Source: Ariolimax columbianus (Eukaryota > Mollusca > Gastropoda > Stylommatophora > Arionidae). Taken from it: a stretch of DNA of 64,000 nucleotides. The translations under genes were made by a program, and so were the position numbers. Positions within the stretch are counted from its first letter, which is position 1; each line of letters begins with the position of its first letter. The notes below the pieces were generated by a model. It made no database searches, was not told the DNA's origin, and worked only from the letters and a program-made list of their open reading frames with translations. Shown here piece by piece: positions 22,373-33,378 of the stretch. The DNA lies in NCBI GenBank assembly GCA_036924085.1, contig JAVGWX010000002.1, positions 48,146,916-48,210,915 on the forward strand, written 5' to 3'.

Positions 22373-22613
22373 GCATCAGGATCAGTAACACATAACATCA
22401 GGATCAGTAACACATAACATCAGGATCAGTAACACATAACATCAGGATCAGTAACACATAACATCAGGATCAATAACACATAACATCAGGATCAGTAACA
22501 CATAACATCAGGATCAGTAACACATAACATCAGGATCAGTAACACATAACATCAGGATCAGTAACACATAACATCAGGATCAGTAACATAACATCAGGAT
22601 CAGTAACACATAA
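22373..22613. repeat. 22-bp minisatellite, about 11 copies
   Basis: Units ATCAGGATCAGTAACACATA plus AC, nearly identical; one copy lacks four bases. Confidence 0.95.
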
Positions 22614-22924
22614 CTGACATACCATATTCAGCCTCCAAGTGGCGACACTGGAAACAGGCTGAACCCTTGCACACTGATAACGGGATTAGGGATCGAATAG
22701 GGAAAATAAGCCCGGTCTTAAATAAATCTTATGCTGCAATATGATCTGTTTGGTTGAAATGCCCAGATATCGCAGCCTCGCTGCAAACTCGCAGTACATC
22801 GTCGAAAACTTCTCTTTAAATTCGAGCGCCGAAGTAGGAAGCACGCTGAATGAAGAGATATTGCTCTCCGGCAGACATCTTAAGTAGCAGAATGAGCTGC
22901 TCCCCTTGGTTTCTTTGTCAAATG

Positions 22925-23165
22925 CTTTTCATCTGAGTGGTCCTGGGTTCATTCCCCAGTTCAGGCGGTAATGTTTTTTCAGACCGCAATGGCTCCCGGG
23001 TCGACCCAGCCTTAAATGGGTTTAGTCCGGGAAGTAAATCCGGCGAGGGAGAGGAGATGGCTACCGCCCTCATATAGCCGAGCCTTTGAAATGTGAAATC
23101 GCTAACACCTCACACCCCTACGGCAGTAATGCTATGGGATACTTTACTTTACTTTTACTTTACTT
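22925..23165 (+). mobile_element. tRNA-derived SINE, subfamily A, 5' truncated
   Basis: Starts within the tRNA-like head (GGTCCTGGGTTCATTCCCC holds the B-box). It is then colinear with the copy at 4374-4644 through GAGGAGATGGCTACCGCC and AACACCTCACACCCCTACGG to a TACTTTACTTTACTTT tail. Confidence 0.8.
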
Positions 23166-23477
23166 TTTCATATATTGACAGATGAACAAATGACTATATC
23201 ATAGAATAAACGACCACACAAACGATGTACGAGCGAAAGTTACCGCTCCCCACGCCGCCTAACTCCGGAGTAAACAGGCTAGGAGAAAGTCTATACACAT
23301 TTCATAATTTTATGTTATTTATATTCATATATTTGTTTATATTATTTCGATATTTCCATTATCTTTTTAGCAATCTCTGACGACGACTTTGTTGGTGGTA
23401 TCAAAGATTGACGTATAATTGCTGAATTATATCTGCCACACATATATTTATGTTGTTCACATTTTTACGTCAGCGTC

Positions 23478-23537
23478 AGTCAATGTTACTAAGTCAATGT
23501 TACTAAGTCAATGTTACTAAGTCAAAGTTACTAAGTC
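23478..23537. repeat. 14-bp minisatellite, left part
   Basis: Units TTACTAAGTCAATG, about four copies, interrupted by the LINE at 23538 and resuming at 25141. Confidence 0.85.
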
Positions 23538-25141
23538 TTCTTCTTCTTCTTCTTCGTACGCAGTCAGACAGTAACCATTATTTTTTCGAAAAAAGCGGTG
23601 GTCATCCTGAGGCTGTCGCCACTGCCATAGAGCTTGTCTTGCAGTTCCGCTGGTGATGGCCACATCTGCTCTCTCTGATCCTCGTATGTCGGGCAGTTCT
23701 GCAGCAGATGTTCCGCGGTCATTTTACCAGTACTGCACGGGCATTCATCGGTACCACCTATCTTAAATTTGTTGAATAGGTGGTACCTCGGTTTATTGTG
23801 GCCAGTGCGAAGTCTGAAGACAACGACCTGCTCTCTTCGGTTCAGCTGGTAATAGGCATCGTTTTTGGTGTAACCAGTATGTTCGGTTTCCCATTTGGTC
23901 ATGTATCTGGCTTTGATAAGCCGTTTTGACTCTTCGTACGTCATACTAGTATCTGTTTGTGGTAGTCTTGCACCTTCTTTTGCCAGTCTGTCTGCCTCCT
24001 CGTTGCCTTGGATGTTGCAGTGTGATGGGACCCACTGTACCACTACCCTTTTTGGTGCGGACTGCTGGCACAGTTTGCAGAGTGCTGCTCTTAAGTCATT
24101 AAGCTCAGTGTTTTTCTGGCTTTTTAGCGCTGTGACTACGGCGAGAGCATCTGTAAGCAGGACTATATGGCTTTCATTTTCATTGTGTGTCACCATTTCT
24201 TCCACTGCCGCCCTCAGTGCCTCTGCCTCCGCTCTGAAATTGCTTGTGTACTTACCAGTAGCGAATGACAGTGTTATTTTTCTGCCATTTGATAGGTTCA
24301 GGAATGCTCCTGCCCCTCCGTTCTGTGTAGTGTTTGTTACAGAACCGTCGGTGTATGCATGGGTCCAGTCCATGCTTGGGTAGCTTTTCGATATGAAGCT
24401 TAGGGTAGTATCTCTCCTTTCTTTTTCAGTCTGGCAGTTTTTGTTTCCCATACCTGGTATATTTTCTACCACCTCTGGAAATATATCCTGCCTCCAGGTA
24501 GGTTTTCGTACAGTAGTGATGGGTTTTGGTGTTGTTAGTGCGTTTATGGGATCTTCGTGCATCTTTGCTTTGGCTATTTCTGCAAAGTTTCTCCGCTTTA
24601 GTTTCCCATTTCCCAAATTGTTTAGTCTCTGGTGCATTGGATGGTCGGTCAGTCTTCGGAGTTTCTCTGACTGCAGCTGGGCTCTGCAGTCTCTTTTATC
24701 GGTCATGGATTGCAGTTTTGTAATCTTTTCAAGTTCTAAAATTGGCGTTGACTTCATGCCTCCTGTTATAATTCTCATGGCTTAGTTTTGAAGTTTGCTA
24801 ACTTTATCGAAGTTCGCCTTCGCTGCTGTTGTCCATGCCGCAATGCCATACTCGAGAACTGGTCTCACTCTTCCAGTGTACAGTTTCTTTAGTATGCCTT
24901 CGTCTGCTCCCCAGCTTGTGCCAGCAAGTTTCCTCATGATTGCCATTCTTTCTCTGGCTTTCATTCGATTTCTCTCAATCTGACTTTTCCATGTCATGCG
25001 CCGATCAAATGTGACTCCCAGATAGGTTGGGTTGTCGTTTGGCTGCAGGAATTTGCCATTTAGACTTAATTTGGTATTTTGGGGTTTTAATGAAAGCGAG
25101 AATATTGTGCATGTGGTTTTCTCCTCGTTTATTTTGACCAG
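23538..25141 (-). mobile_element. 5'-truncated LINE: reverse transcriptase end plus RNase H, with (GAA)n tail
   Basis: Minus-strand element. From the right it reads the last part of a reverse transcriptase (NPTYLGVTFDRRMTWKSQI, then RPVLEYGIAAW, about 25140-24785), one in-frame TAA, then 404 codons to 23564. The latter contain an RNase H domain with acidic residues at YTDGS (144), RAEAE (184), LTDAL (210) and EEADR (263). A C-terminal CPC...H...C motif follows at 346-362 (C346, C348, H357, C362). After the stop come a short spacer and (GAA)6-type tail at 23538-23556. The RT-then-RNase H order and triplet tail fit the I group of LINEs (family knowledge). The right end stops at array sequence, as expected for 5' truncation. 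The single internal stop suggests a fairly young copy. Confidence 0.9.
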
Positions 25142-25202
25142 GTTACTAAGTCAATGTTACTAAGTCAAAGTTACTAAGTCAATGTTACTAAGTCAATGTT
25201 TC
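25141..25202. repeat. 14-bp minisatellite, right part
   Basis: GTTACTAAGTCAATGTTACT and on, same unit as 23478-23537 across the LINE. Confidence 0.85.
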
Positions 25203-25559
25203 AACATGGATAACATTCTTCTCTAATAACTTCACAATTTAGTATTTCCCAAGAGCTGAATTTCAAAATGTTAATTCCCATGCCTTGTCTCTTTTTCCCG
25301 CCAATCATGACCATTACCGCCGTTGACGTCCTTTGGAAAGTCTGCATCAAAACATTTGCGTGATTTTGCGATGGTTGTTTCTGTATAAATATGATTACGG
25401 GGCGAGTTTGCTAACCCCGTACATGACTCTCACTGATCGCCTTTTACGACTTGCATAGAAAAGAATAGCGGTACTATAATTCTTTACTTCCCAGTAAGGA
25501 GGGATCCGCTGTGAGAGTCGAATAAATTGGATATAACTCAATCGTTGTGTTCAGACTTA
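25203..25559. other. Intronic stretch without recognised feature
   Basis: Mixed sequence. TGATCGCCTTTTACGACTT at about 25435 is a piece of the interspersed motif also seen near 4340, 40040 and 40610. Confidence 0.4.
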
Positions 25560-26284
25560 CGAAGCGTGTTAAAATCACACTGGATCAAAACACAACAAGA
25601 GAACATACGTACGATGCGCATGATGATGTCACTTCTGATGTAAACAGCACATACCAACCGTCAAGTTTCATTATCCTCCGACTCATAGTTTCCTCAGCAG
25701 ATCGTTGAAAATATGGTGGGTGTGATACGGAATCCGTCCAGAGTTGATCATCCAGCAGTGATTCGGTGTCTAACTGCTGAAGGATGTCGACCAGTTGACA
25801 TTCATAGCATAATGCAGGCAGTGTATGGGGACAAAAGTGTGTCGAAGACAACAGTGAAGAACTGGAAAACGATGTTTAAAGAAGAATGTGAATTAACGAA
25901 AGATTTTCCGAGACCAGGTCAGGCGCATATTGTTGCTTTAATTCACGTCGTACTTTAAACATCGTTGTCCAGTTCTTCACTGCTGTCTTCGACACACTTT
26001 TGTCACCATAAACTGCCTGCATTCTGCGATTAATGTCAGCTGGACGACATCCTTCAGAAGTTAGAAACCGAATCACCCCTTCGCTGATCAACTCTGGACG
26101 GATTCCGTATCACACCCGCCATGTTTTCAACGGTCTGCTGAGGAAACCATGAGTCAGAGGATAATGAATTTTTTCAAACTTGACGGTTGGTATGTGCTGT
26201 TTACACCAGAAGTGACGTCATCATGCGCAGCATACGTATGTTCACTTGTTGCAGTTTGGTCCGGTTTCATTTGGACACGCCTCG
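25560..26284. mobile_element. Palindromic fold-back mariner element, copy 1
   Basis: Flanked by TA on both sides (25558-25559 and 26285-26286). The left end CGAAGCGTGTTAAAATCAC and the right end, read inward, CGAGGCGTGTCCAAATG are inverted repeats. The inversion continues for about 325 bp per arm around an asymmetric centre near 25890-25960. Each arm encodes the N-terminal helix-turn-helix part of a mariner transposase: + strand RVDHPAVIRCLTAEGCRPVD, then VYGDKSVSKTTVKNWKTMF and PRPGQ (81 codons, 25713-25958); minus strand VIRFLTSEGCRPADINRRMQ, then VYGDKSVSKTAVKNW. No catalytic DDD domain is present, so it is non-autonomous. A second copy with the same centre lies at 33379-34460. Confidence 0.85.
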
Positions 26285-26940
26285 TAGTAATGAGCAAAAT
26301 TAATCACATTTAACTGTGAAACTATGGAAACCAATAGTGTCATTTTCATGAAAAATAACAAAACTGTTCCAGTCTTGTTTACTGTACAACGTTCTTAGAA
26401 TGAAGTACTCAATAAATGGAATGCATTTCATATTGTTGAAAGTTATAGCTGGATAGAAGCACCGACTCAAAGTGTCATCTATTGAATGTTCCATCTAATA
26501 TTGAGGAATTAAAGAATTAGCGGGGTATTGAAGTGAAGACATGGTTGTGTTGATGTGTCAACTGTGAGAGTTTCACTTCTCTGACTTCATATAGTACGAA
26601 CATGGATAGATGGATTCATACAAACACGAACAACAGAAAGACAGGCTGCCGGCATTCAGAAGCCAGACATGTAAATATGTAAGCTGATATAAATAGGTAG
26701 ATTAATACGGTAAGACAGGCAAAAGTAGAAATAGACAGCCTATATACAGTAAACAAGAAATACAAATATCTGGTAGATAGATTTTAACAAAGCCATATTT
26801 GGGCAACTAGAAAGGCTTAAACCATTCAGACCGACACATGAAAATATTTAGTTCATATACTGAAAGATAAATAGATACCACATTAAAAAAACCATTGTAT
26901 TTATAGCCTAGAATGAAACGAACTTTCAGGAAATGGTAGA
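26285..26940. other. Intronic stretch without recognised feature
   Basis: AT-rich sequence with GATAGATAG-like patches. No frame of interest. Confidence 0.4.
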
Positions 26941-26974
26941 CACGGTAGTTCAGCAAAGTGAAAGCAAAGTTCTC

Positions 26975-27795
26975 AGAAATCTGATGTGATGGTAGGGACT
27001 AAGAAAACGGACTCTCCAAAATGCTGCGCCAAAGCGAAAGGGATGGAATTGAGACAAGTTAACACGTTTAAATACCTGGGCACATACATAGCATCAGATG
27101 GAAGATGTAATTTTGAAATAAAATGCAGAATAGCCCAAGCAAAATCGGTCTTCCAGACCATGAAGATAATGCGTTGTCACTGGAACTAAGAAAGACAGTC
27201 TTTGGATGGTACGTGGAACCATTACTGACATGTGGCAGTGAATCATGGACAATCAGCAAGCAAGCGCATAAATCTTTGAAAGCAATGGAGTTGTGGTTTT
27301 ACATAAGAATGCTGCGGATCCCATTGACTGCAAGGAAGACTAATGAAACAGTACTTGAAGAGGCACAAACACAAAGACTAATGATACAGTACTTGAAGAG
27401 GCACAAACACAAAGACTAATGATACAGTACTTGAAGAGACACAAACACAAAGACTAATGATACAGTACTTGAAGAGGCAAAAACACAAAGACTAATGATG
27501 CAGTACTTGAAGAGGCAAAAACACAAAGACAACTCATTGCAAAGATCAGAACAAAGGCAGTCATCCTTGTTCGGGCATGGTATGAGAAAAGGGGATTTGG
27601 AGAACGTTGTGACAACGGGAAACATAGCAGGAAAGAGAGACAGAGAAAGGCAGAGAGAGACAATGTTGGACAGCCTGAGTGAATGGCACGGGCGACAATC
27701 AACAACAGAGTTGGTAAACGACACACGTGATAGAGCGGTTGGAGGTCACTGATCGCCAAAGCCAACCTGCAAGACACCTGATGATGATGATAGAA
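26975..27795 (+). mobile_element. LINE remnant: C-terminal third of reverse transcriptase ORF
   Basis: Plus-strand frames read VNTFKYLGTYIASDGRCNFE, IKCRIAQAKSVFQTMKIM, then (frameshift) EPLLTCGSESWTISKQAHKS, WFYIRMLRIPLTARKTNE, and after an internal expansion SSLFGHGMRKGDLE, GNIAGKRDRERQR and LDSLSEWHG. These are the standard successive signatures of the C-terminal part of RTE-like or related LINE ORF2 proteins (family knowledge). The 3' end is CACCTGATGATGATGA, a TGA-type tail. A stop, a frameshift and the 38-bp expansion make it inactive. Confidence 0.78.
27345..27530. repeat. 38-bp tandem repeat inside the LINE coding region, about 4.5 copies
   Basis: Units ACTAATGATACAGTACTTGA then AGAGGCACAAACACAAAG. 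The first unit is the LINE's own coding sequence (TNETVLEEAQTQ); the rest are expansions that change frame each time. Confidence 0.9.
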
Positions 27796-28240
27796 AAACA
27801 AATAGATTGTAACTAGGCAGGTAATAAGTAGTACATAGACAGACAGATAGATAAAGTTCACAGGTACAGTTCAAATATGTAGTCCATAAACAGAAGACGG
27901 CAGAATTCACATGGACGTTGTTGGATACCCACGTTAAGTAAGATTGCTCATTTGTGAGCACTGAAAATGGACTTACGTGGCGGGCTGCAGTAGCTATGCT
28001 TGAATCCCTAGCATACTTATGAAGATGAACCGGAGTCCTAATGCGACCGTGTTATACTTGGCTTCATCTGCTCGTCGCTTACTACTGTGGGGATCATTTC
28101 GTGGGAATAGACGATCATGATCTAGACAAATAAATACGGGGGCATATTAGCTATTGTCTTTACTAAGTTACCGAGGCATTCCAGTGGAGAAAGAAAGCTA
28201 AATGATGATTTGTCTCCTCCAGAAATTATATTTGACTACC
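27796..28240. other. Intronic stretch without recognised feature
   Basis: Nothing supported. Confidence 0.4.
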
Positions 28241-28244
28241 TTCT

Positions 28245-28440
28245 TCACAAGCTCTGTTTGTCTAGCTCTCTCATTACTTTTGTTTGTCAAACGTTCTCAT
28301 AAATTATGTTTGTGTAACTCCCTCATAAATTCCATTTGTCTAATTCCCTCATCAATTATGTTTGTCTAACACCCTCATAATTCAATTTGTCTCTCTAATA
28401 AATTATGTTTGTCTAACTCCCTCGTGAATTTAATTTGACT
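28245..28440. repeat. Diverged tandem repeat, about 26-34 bp
   Basis: AATTATGTTTGTCTAACTCC, then CTCATAAATT..., about seven irregular copies. Confidence 0.75.
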
Positions 28441-28479
28441 AACATTCACATGTATACTGGGACTGATTATGACAAATAC

Positions 28480-29262
28480 CTTTTTCCAATACTGGAAAAG
28501 CCATATTCAAACATGATACCGATGCAATGATACAGTCATAACATCCCAAAATAGACTATACATACTAGCCAGAGAGAGACAAATACCAGAAATAACCGAC
28601 TCAAGAGTGTTCCCCAACATCATTATGGACACCGATCACCGTCTTGTAGTACTAACCCAAATACCTACGTTACAAAGCAAACAGTGGATGCAAAGACATA
28701 TAAACGTCACAAATACGGCACAACTTGAGGAGGAATACATCCGCAAAGATATGCAACGTGAAATGAAAGACATATACAAGGCCACGAATTAGTGGCAGTG
28801 CTTCAAATCAGCACTGGTGAACACGGTGAGTGTAAAATACCTTATGAAGAAGCTTCTACAGTTTTTAATGAGACCAGCTTGGTGGAATAAACAGTTACAG
28901 GAAGCAATACAGACGAACAAAAAGTTATACAAGAAGTGGTTGAAATCCAAGTCACAAGAGGATAAGGCGGCTTACCGTCTCGCAAGAACGCATTTGAAAA
29001 ACGTAATTAAGAAATAAAGAGCAGACGCATGGAATAAATCAGGTTAATAATTAGCGCTTATGAGTCGAAATAAAAACAGAGAGATTTCTTTAAAAGTGTC
29101 AGGGCAATGAGAGTTTGAGACGAGAGCTTTAACCACACCACAATTATAAACGACAAGCATGGGACACCGATTGTATTTCCAGAACAAGGAATACACGATG
29201 GGTAGAGTGTTTCCTAGAACTCCTAAACCTGAATGATATACGGAGGCAAGCATAGGAGCTCA
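28480..29262 (+). mobile_element. LINE remnant: end of endonuclease and linker to reverse transcriptase
   Basis: Plus strand: FPNIIMDTDHRLVVLTQIP, with the D-x-DHR (SDH-type) catalytic end of an AP endonuclease, then QLEEEYIRKDMQREMKDIY. After a stop come PAWWNKQLQEAIQTNKKLYK and EDKAAYRLARTHLKNVIKK, then INDKHGTPIVFPEQ and, frameshifted, RWVECFLELLNLND. This is the usual linker between endonuclease and RT domains. The RT domain continues at 30241 after the 29-bp array. Confidence 0.75.
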
Positions 29263-30234
29263 AACGGGGGCACTCCAAACATAGGAGCTCAAACAGGGCA
29301 CTCTATAGGAGCTCAAACAGTGGCACTTCTTACATGCGAGCTCAAACAGTGGCACTCTATAGGAGCTCAAACAGTGGCACTTCTTACATAGTTCAAACAG
29401 TGGCACTTCTTACATATAAGCTCAAACAGTGGCACTTCTTACATGCGAGCTCAAACAGTGGCACTTCTTACATGCGAGCTCAAACAGTGGCACTCTATAG
29501 GAGCTCAAACAGTGGCACTTCTTACATAGGAGCTCAAACAGGGCACTCTATAGGAGTTCAAACAGAGGTACTTCTTACATGCCAGCTCAAACAGGGCACT
29601 CTATAGGAGCTCAAACAGTGGCACTTCTTACATGCGAGCTCATACAGTGGCACTTCTTACATGCGAGCTCAAACAGTGGCACTTCTTACATAGGAGCTCA
29701 AACAGGGCACTCTATAAGAGTTCAAACAGAGGTACTTCTTACATGCCAGCTCAAACAGGGCACTCTATAGGAGCTCAAACAGTGGCACTTCTTACAGAGG
29801 AGCTCAAACAGTGGCACTCTATAGGAGTTTAAACAGAGGTACTTCTTACATGCGAGCTCAAACAGTGGTACTTCTTACATAGGAGTTCAAACACTGGTAC
29901 TTCTTACATGCCAGCTCAAACAGGGCACTCTATAGGAGCTCAAACAGTGGTACTTCTTACATGCGAACTCAAATAGTGGTACTTCTTACATGAGAACTGA
30001 AATAGTGGTACTTCTTACATGCGAACTCAAACAGGGGCACTTCATACATATAAGCTCGAACAGGTGCACTTCATACATATAAGCTCAAACAGGGGCACTT
30101 CATACATATAAGCTCAAACAGGGGCACTTCATACATATAAGCTCAAACAGGGGCATTTAATACATTTAAGCTCAAACTGGTGCACTTCATACATATAAGT
30201 TCAAACAGGGGCACTTCATACATATAAGCTCAAA
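29262..30234. repeat. 29-bp minisatellite inside a LINE, about 34 copies
   Basis: Units GAGCTCAAACAGTGGCACTT then CTTACATGC or CTATAG, the latter shorter. From about 30025 a variant CATACATATAAGCTCAAAC dominates. It lies precisely between the linker and RT parts of one LINE. Confidence 0.93.
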
Positions 30235-30240
30235 CACAGA

Positions 30241-31775
30241 AAAAAATAGAGTTAGAAATATTAATCCAGAAGATTGAGGAAGCCAGCAACAACAACAAAA
30301 AAAGAAGCCCAATCCGTAAAGCTGCCAGCGCGGACGCAATAATTTGTGAGGCAATTACAGCTTGTGAAATCCTTGGAGTAAAATGGTTACATAGAATATT
30401 CTCACCAGCGTGGGAGCAAAACAGTACCCGAAGACTGGCAGAAAGTTATCATAGTGCCAGTCTGGAAGAACAAACAGCAAAGAAGAGTGCGATACCTACT
30501 GTGGGTTACAACTACTAAGCCACATGGGTAAGCGGTCAGCAAAAAATGCTGCCGCAGAGAATTCGTCCGGTCGTTGAACCACAGCTGAGTTGGGCTCGAT
30601 TTGGTTTCCAACGGAGTATGACCTGTACATACAGTCTATTCACCCCCTGAGACAACTAAGCGAAACACATCGAATACGGTCGGACACTCATCGTTGCTTT
30701 TATAGATCAATTAAAGGCTTTCGACAGAATAGACATAAATAAACTATGGCCATCCTAGTCGACTACGGAGTAGAGGAGGGACAGCTGTTACAGAATATTA
30801 GAGCACTATACCAAAGGTGCCAAAGTATAACAAGAACAAAAGATGACCTGACCAAAACAATGGAGGTAACAACCGGGGAGAGACAAGGTGTGTGTTGTCT
30901 TCACTACTCTTCAACACATATTTGGAGCAAATAACGCTAGAAGCCAAGCTGGAGGATCTGCAAATAAATGTCAAGGAAGAAAACACAGATGCTGATCGGT
31001 TAAATGAACTCCTTTTTGCAGATGATCAATGCCTACTTTACGAAAGGGAAAACGATCTGCAGCAACATCTGACTGCGCTCAACTCTGTGTGGGAACGATA
31101 CAGTATGATAACTAAGACAAAACATTAACTATGCAGATAAGCAGATCGCCTGAAAACATGAACATTAGGGTACATAAAGATTAAACAAGTGCAGGATATC
31201 AAGTACTTGGGCAGTGTTTTCCCACTGGATGGAGGTTTAGACAGACAGATTGATATCAGGGGCCAACAAAATAGATGGAATTGCATACCAGCTGTCACCA
31301 TTATTAAAATACCCTAACATAAACATGTCCAAAAGAGAATGTTGATCAACAGTATGTTCATGCCAACTCTCTGTTACCGGCGCCAAACATGGACTTTATC
31401 CAAATCTCTTGACAGAAAGATCACAACATGCTAGATGAGATGAATCCGGAAAATATTCAGTGTAACTAGGAGAGACAGAATGCGCAATGAAGATGTGGCC
31501 AAAAAATAGTTGAAGCAAGACCTTCCCCTGAATGTATTGATGAGGAGAGAATCAAGTGGTTCAGCCACCTAATGAAAATGTAGCCTGACCAACTACCCCT
31601 GTGCGCCTAAAACGCGTGGCGTTCTGGTTTTCGCAACCATGACAGACCCAGAACTATATGGAAAGGAAATGTCGCGGATAATCTAAGTCGTCATGAGATG
31701 ACCAGTACTTCAGTGACGCGTTTGGCCCTGGACAGAAAACTGCAGCGCCTCACAGCACAAGTGAATCAGACAAGA
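30241..31775 (+). mobile_element. LINE remnant: reverse transcriptase domain and C terminus
   Basis: Plus-strand frames, much shifted: SADAIICEAITACEILGVKW, LHRIFSPAWEQ, VPEDWQKVIIVP, PVVEPQLSWARFGF, VAFIDQLKAFDRIDI (RT block A with F-x-D), then LLFADDQCLLYERENDLQQH with the FADD catalytic box at about 31012. IKYLGSVFPLDGGLDRQID follows, then VTRRDRMRNEDV, IKWFSHLMKM and TRLALDRKLQRL. Order and spacing match one LINE ORF2, colinear with 28480-29262. There are many stops and frameshifts, so it is an old copy. The same family is seen inverted at 15330-15700. Confidence 0.82.
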
Positions 31776-31794
31776 CAAAACAAGACTGTTTGTT

Positions 31795-32275
31795 TGACAT
31801 TCTGATGAATTGTTTGTGCCTAGCGTCTTTATGAATTTTGTTTACTCAACGTTACCGTGAATTTTGTCCACCTGACGTCCTCATGAATTTTGTTCGCCTA
31901 ATGTACTAGTGAATTGTGTTAGCCTAACGTCCTCATGAATTTTGTTCACTTAACGTTCTTGTGAATTTTGTTCATTTAACGTTCTCGTGAATTTTATTCA
32001 CCTAACTTCCTCATGAATTTTGTTCGCCTAATATCCTAGTGAATTTTGTTCACTTAACGTCCACGTGAATTTTGTTCACCTAACTTCCTCATGAATTTTT
32101 GTTCGCCTAATGCCCTAGTGAATTTTATTCACTTAACGTCCTAGTGAATTGAGTTTGTCTAGCATCTTCATGAATTTTGTTCGCCCAACGTCCTCGTGAA
32201 TTTTCTTCGCCTAACATATTCATGAATTTTGTTCGCCTAATGTCCTCGTGAATTTGTTCGCCTAATGTCCTAATG
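31795..32275. repeat. 27-bp minisatellite just before an exon, about 17 copies
   Basis: Units CTCATGAATTTTGTTCACCT then AACGTC, with many substitutions. It ends about 60 bases before the exon acceptor at 32337. Confidence 0.88.
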
Positions 32276-32337
32276 AATGAACAAAGTCATTGTTACGATA
32301 ATATTGTAAACTTGATCATTTTCTTTCTTTCTTACAG

Positions 32338-32458
32338 CATGTACCAAGCAGTAGGCCCAGTAATGGGCATCATGGGTATTGTGGTTATATTCGGCTCCTG
32401 TATCTACTTCAACTGTTATGGCACGGCACCCAATCCACCCGCAGCATTAAATAACCAG
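32338..32458 (+). CDS. Internal exon of the same two-pass membrane protein (second membrane segment)
   Basis: Exon of 121 bases between a textbook acceptor (TTTCTTTCTTTCTTACAG) and a GTAGGG donor at 32459. The first base completes the codon split with the exon at 21137-21310 (Ile), followed by exactly 40 codons ending in phase 0. The peptide opens MYQAVGPVMG, has a second hydrophobic helix with a Gly-Pro near its start, and leaves the membrane with CIYFNCYG, whose cysteines could be palmitoylated (inference). It is followed by a Pro/Ala/Asn-rich linker. The hairpin topology predicted is cytoplasm, helix 1, short outside loop with the NSS sequon, helix 2, cytoplasm. The intron to the previous exon is about 11 kb and consists largely of tandem repeats and transposons. 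Confidence 0.72.
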
Positions 32459-32749
32459 GTAGGGTTGAGTGAAGAATGAAGTGTTCAGAGTACGGCCATT
32501 GTTGAAGGGTTTGTACTGTAGGGAAATAAACGAAGAAGAAAGGGGGGCGGAAGGGAGGTGTGTGCAGCTAAACACCAGAGTAATTCCCAGACTTAAAATA
32601 TTGGCCCACAGCCATCTAGCATATTGTAAAAGGGGACTGACGAGAGTTGTGTGTGTGTGACTGGTGACCTCAGCATTCAAAGTCATTGCTTCAAAACCAT
32701 CACTGCCATAGATTGGATGCAGATTTTCTTAGAATCGTTAGGCTAACGA

Positions 32750-33235
32750 GCTAAATGTAGTGTCGGAACTATGGTTAGAGTAAGGAATCGAATGTAGTGT
32801 CTGAACTATGGGTAGAGTAAGTGATCGAATGTAGTGTCTGAACTATGGGTAGAGTAAGTGATCGAATGTAGTATCTGAACTATGGGTAAAGTAAGGGATC
32901 GAATGTAGTGTCGGAACTAGGAGTTGAGTGAGGGATCGAATGTAATGGCGGATCTATGGTTAGAGTAAGGGATTGAATGTAGTGGTGGACCTATGGTTGA
33001 AGTAAGGGATCAAATGTAGTGTCAGACATAGTGTAATGTAGTGTCAAACATATAGTTAGAGTAAGGGACTATATGTAGTGTCAGACCTATGGGTAGAGTA
33101 AGGGACTATATGTAGTGTCAGACCTATGGGTAGAGTAAGGGACTATATGTAGTGTCAGACCTATGGGTAGAGTAAGGGACTATATGTAGTGTCAGACCTA
33201 TGGGTAGAGTAAGGGACTATATGTAGTGTCGGACC
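32750..33235. repeat. 37-bp minisatellite, about 13 copies
   Basis: Units GAATGTAGTGTCTGAACTAT then GGGTAGAGTAAGTGATC. The later half uses a TATATGTAGTGTCAGACC variant with the same period. Confidence 0.92.
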
Positions 33236-33378
33236 TTAAAGTTAGTTGCCCTTCGCAAGCGATGTTGGCGACATCTTCGGACGGTTTTATGTATACAAGA
33301 GGCGTTCAGAAAGTAATGCACCACGTCGTTTTTCTCAGGAGCTGTTTATTCAAAATGCCTGAATTTCTACACAATATA

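Noticed and set aside
23895..24785. Plus-strand open frames of 162 and 130 codons opposite the RNase H LINE
   Set aside because: Antisense shadows of the LINE coding strand, without any domain.
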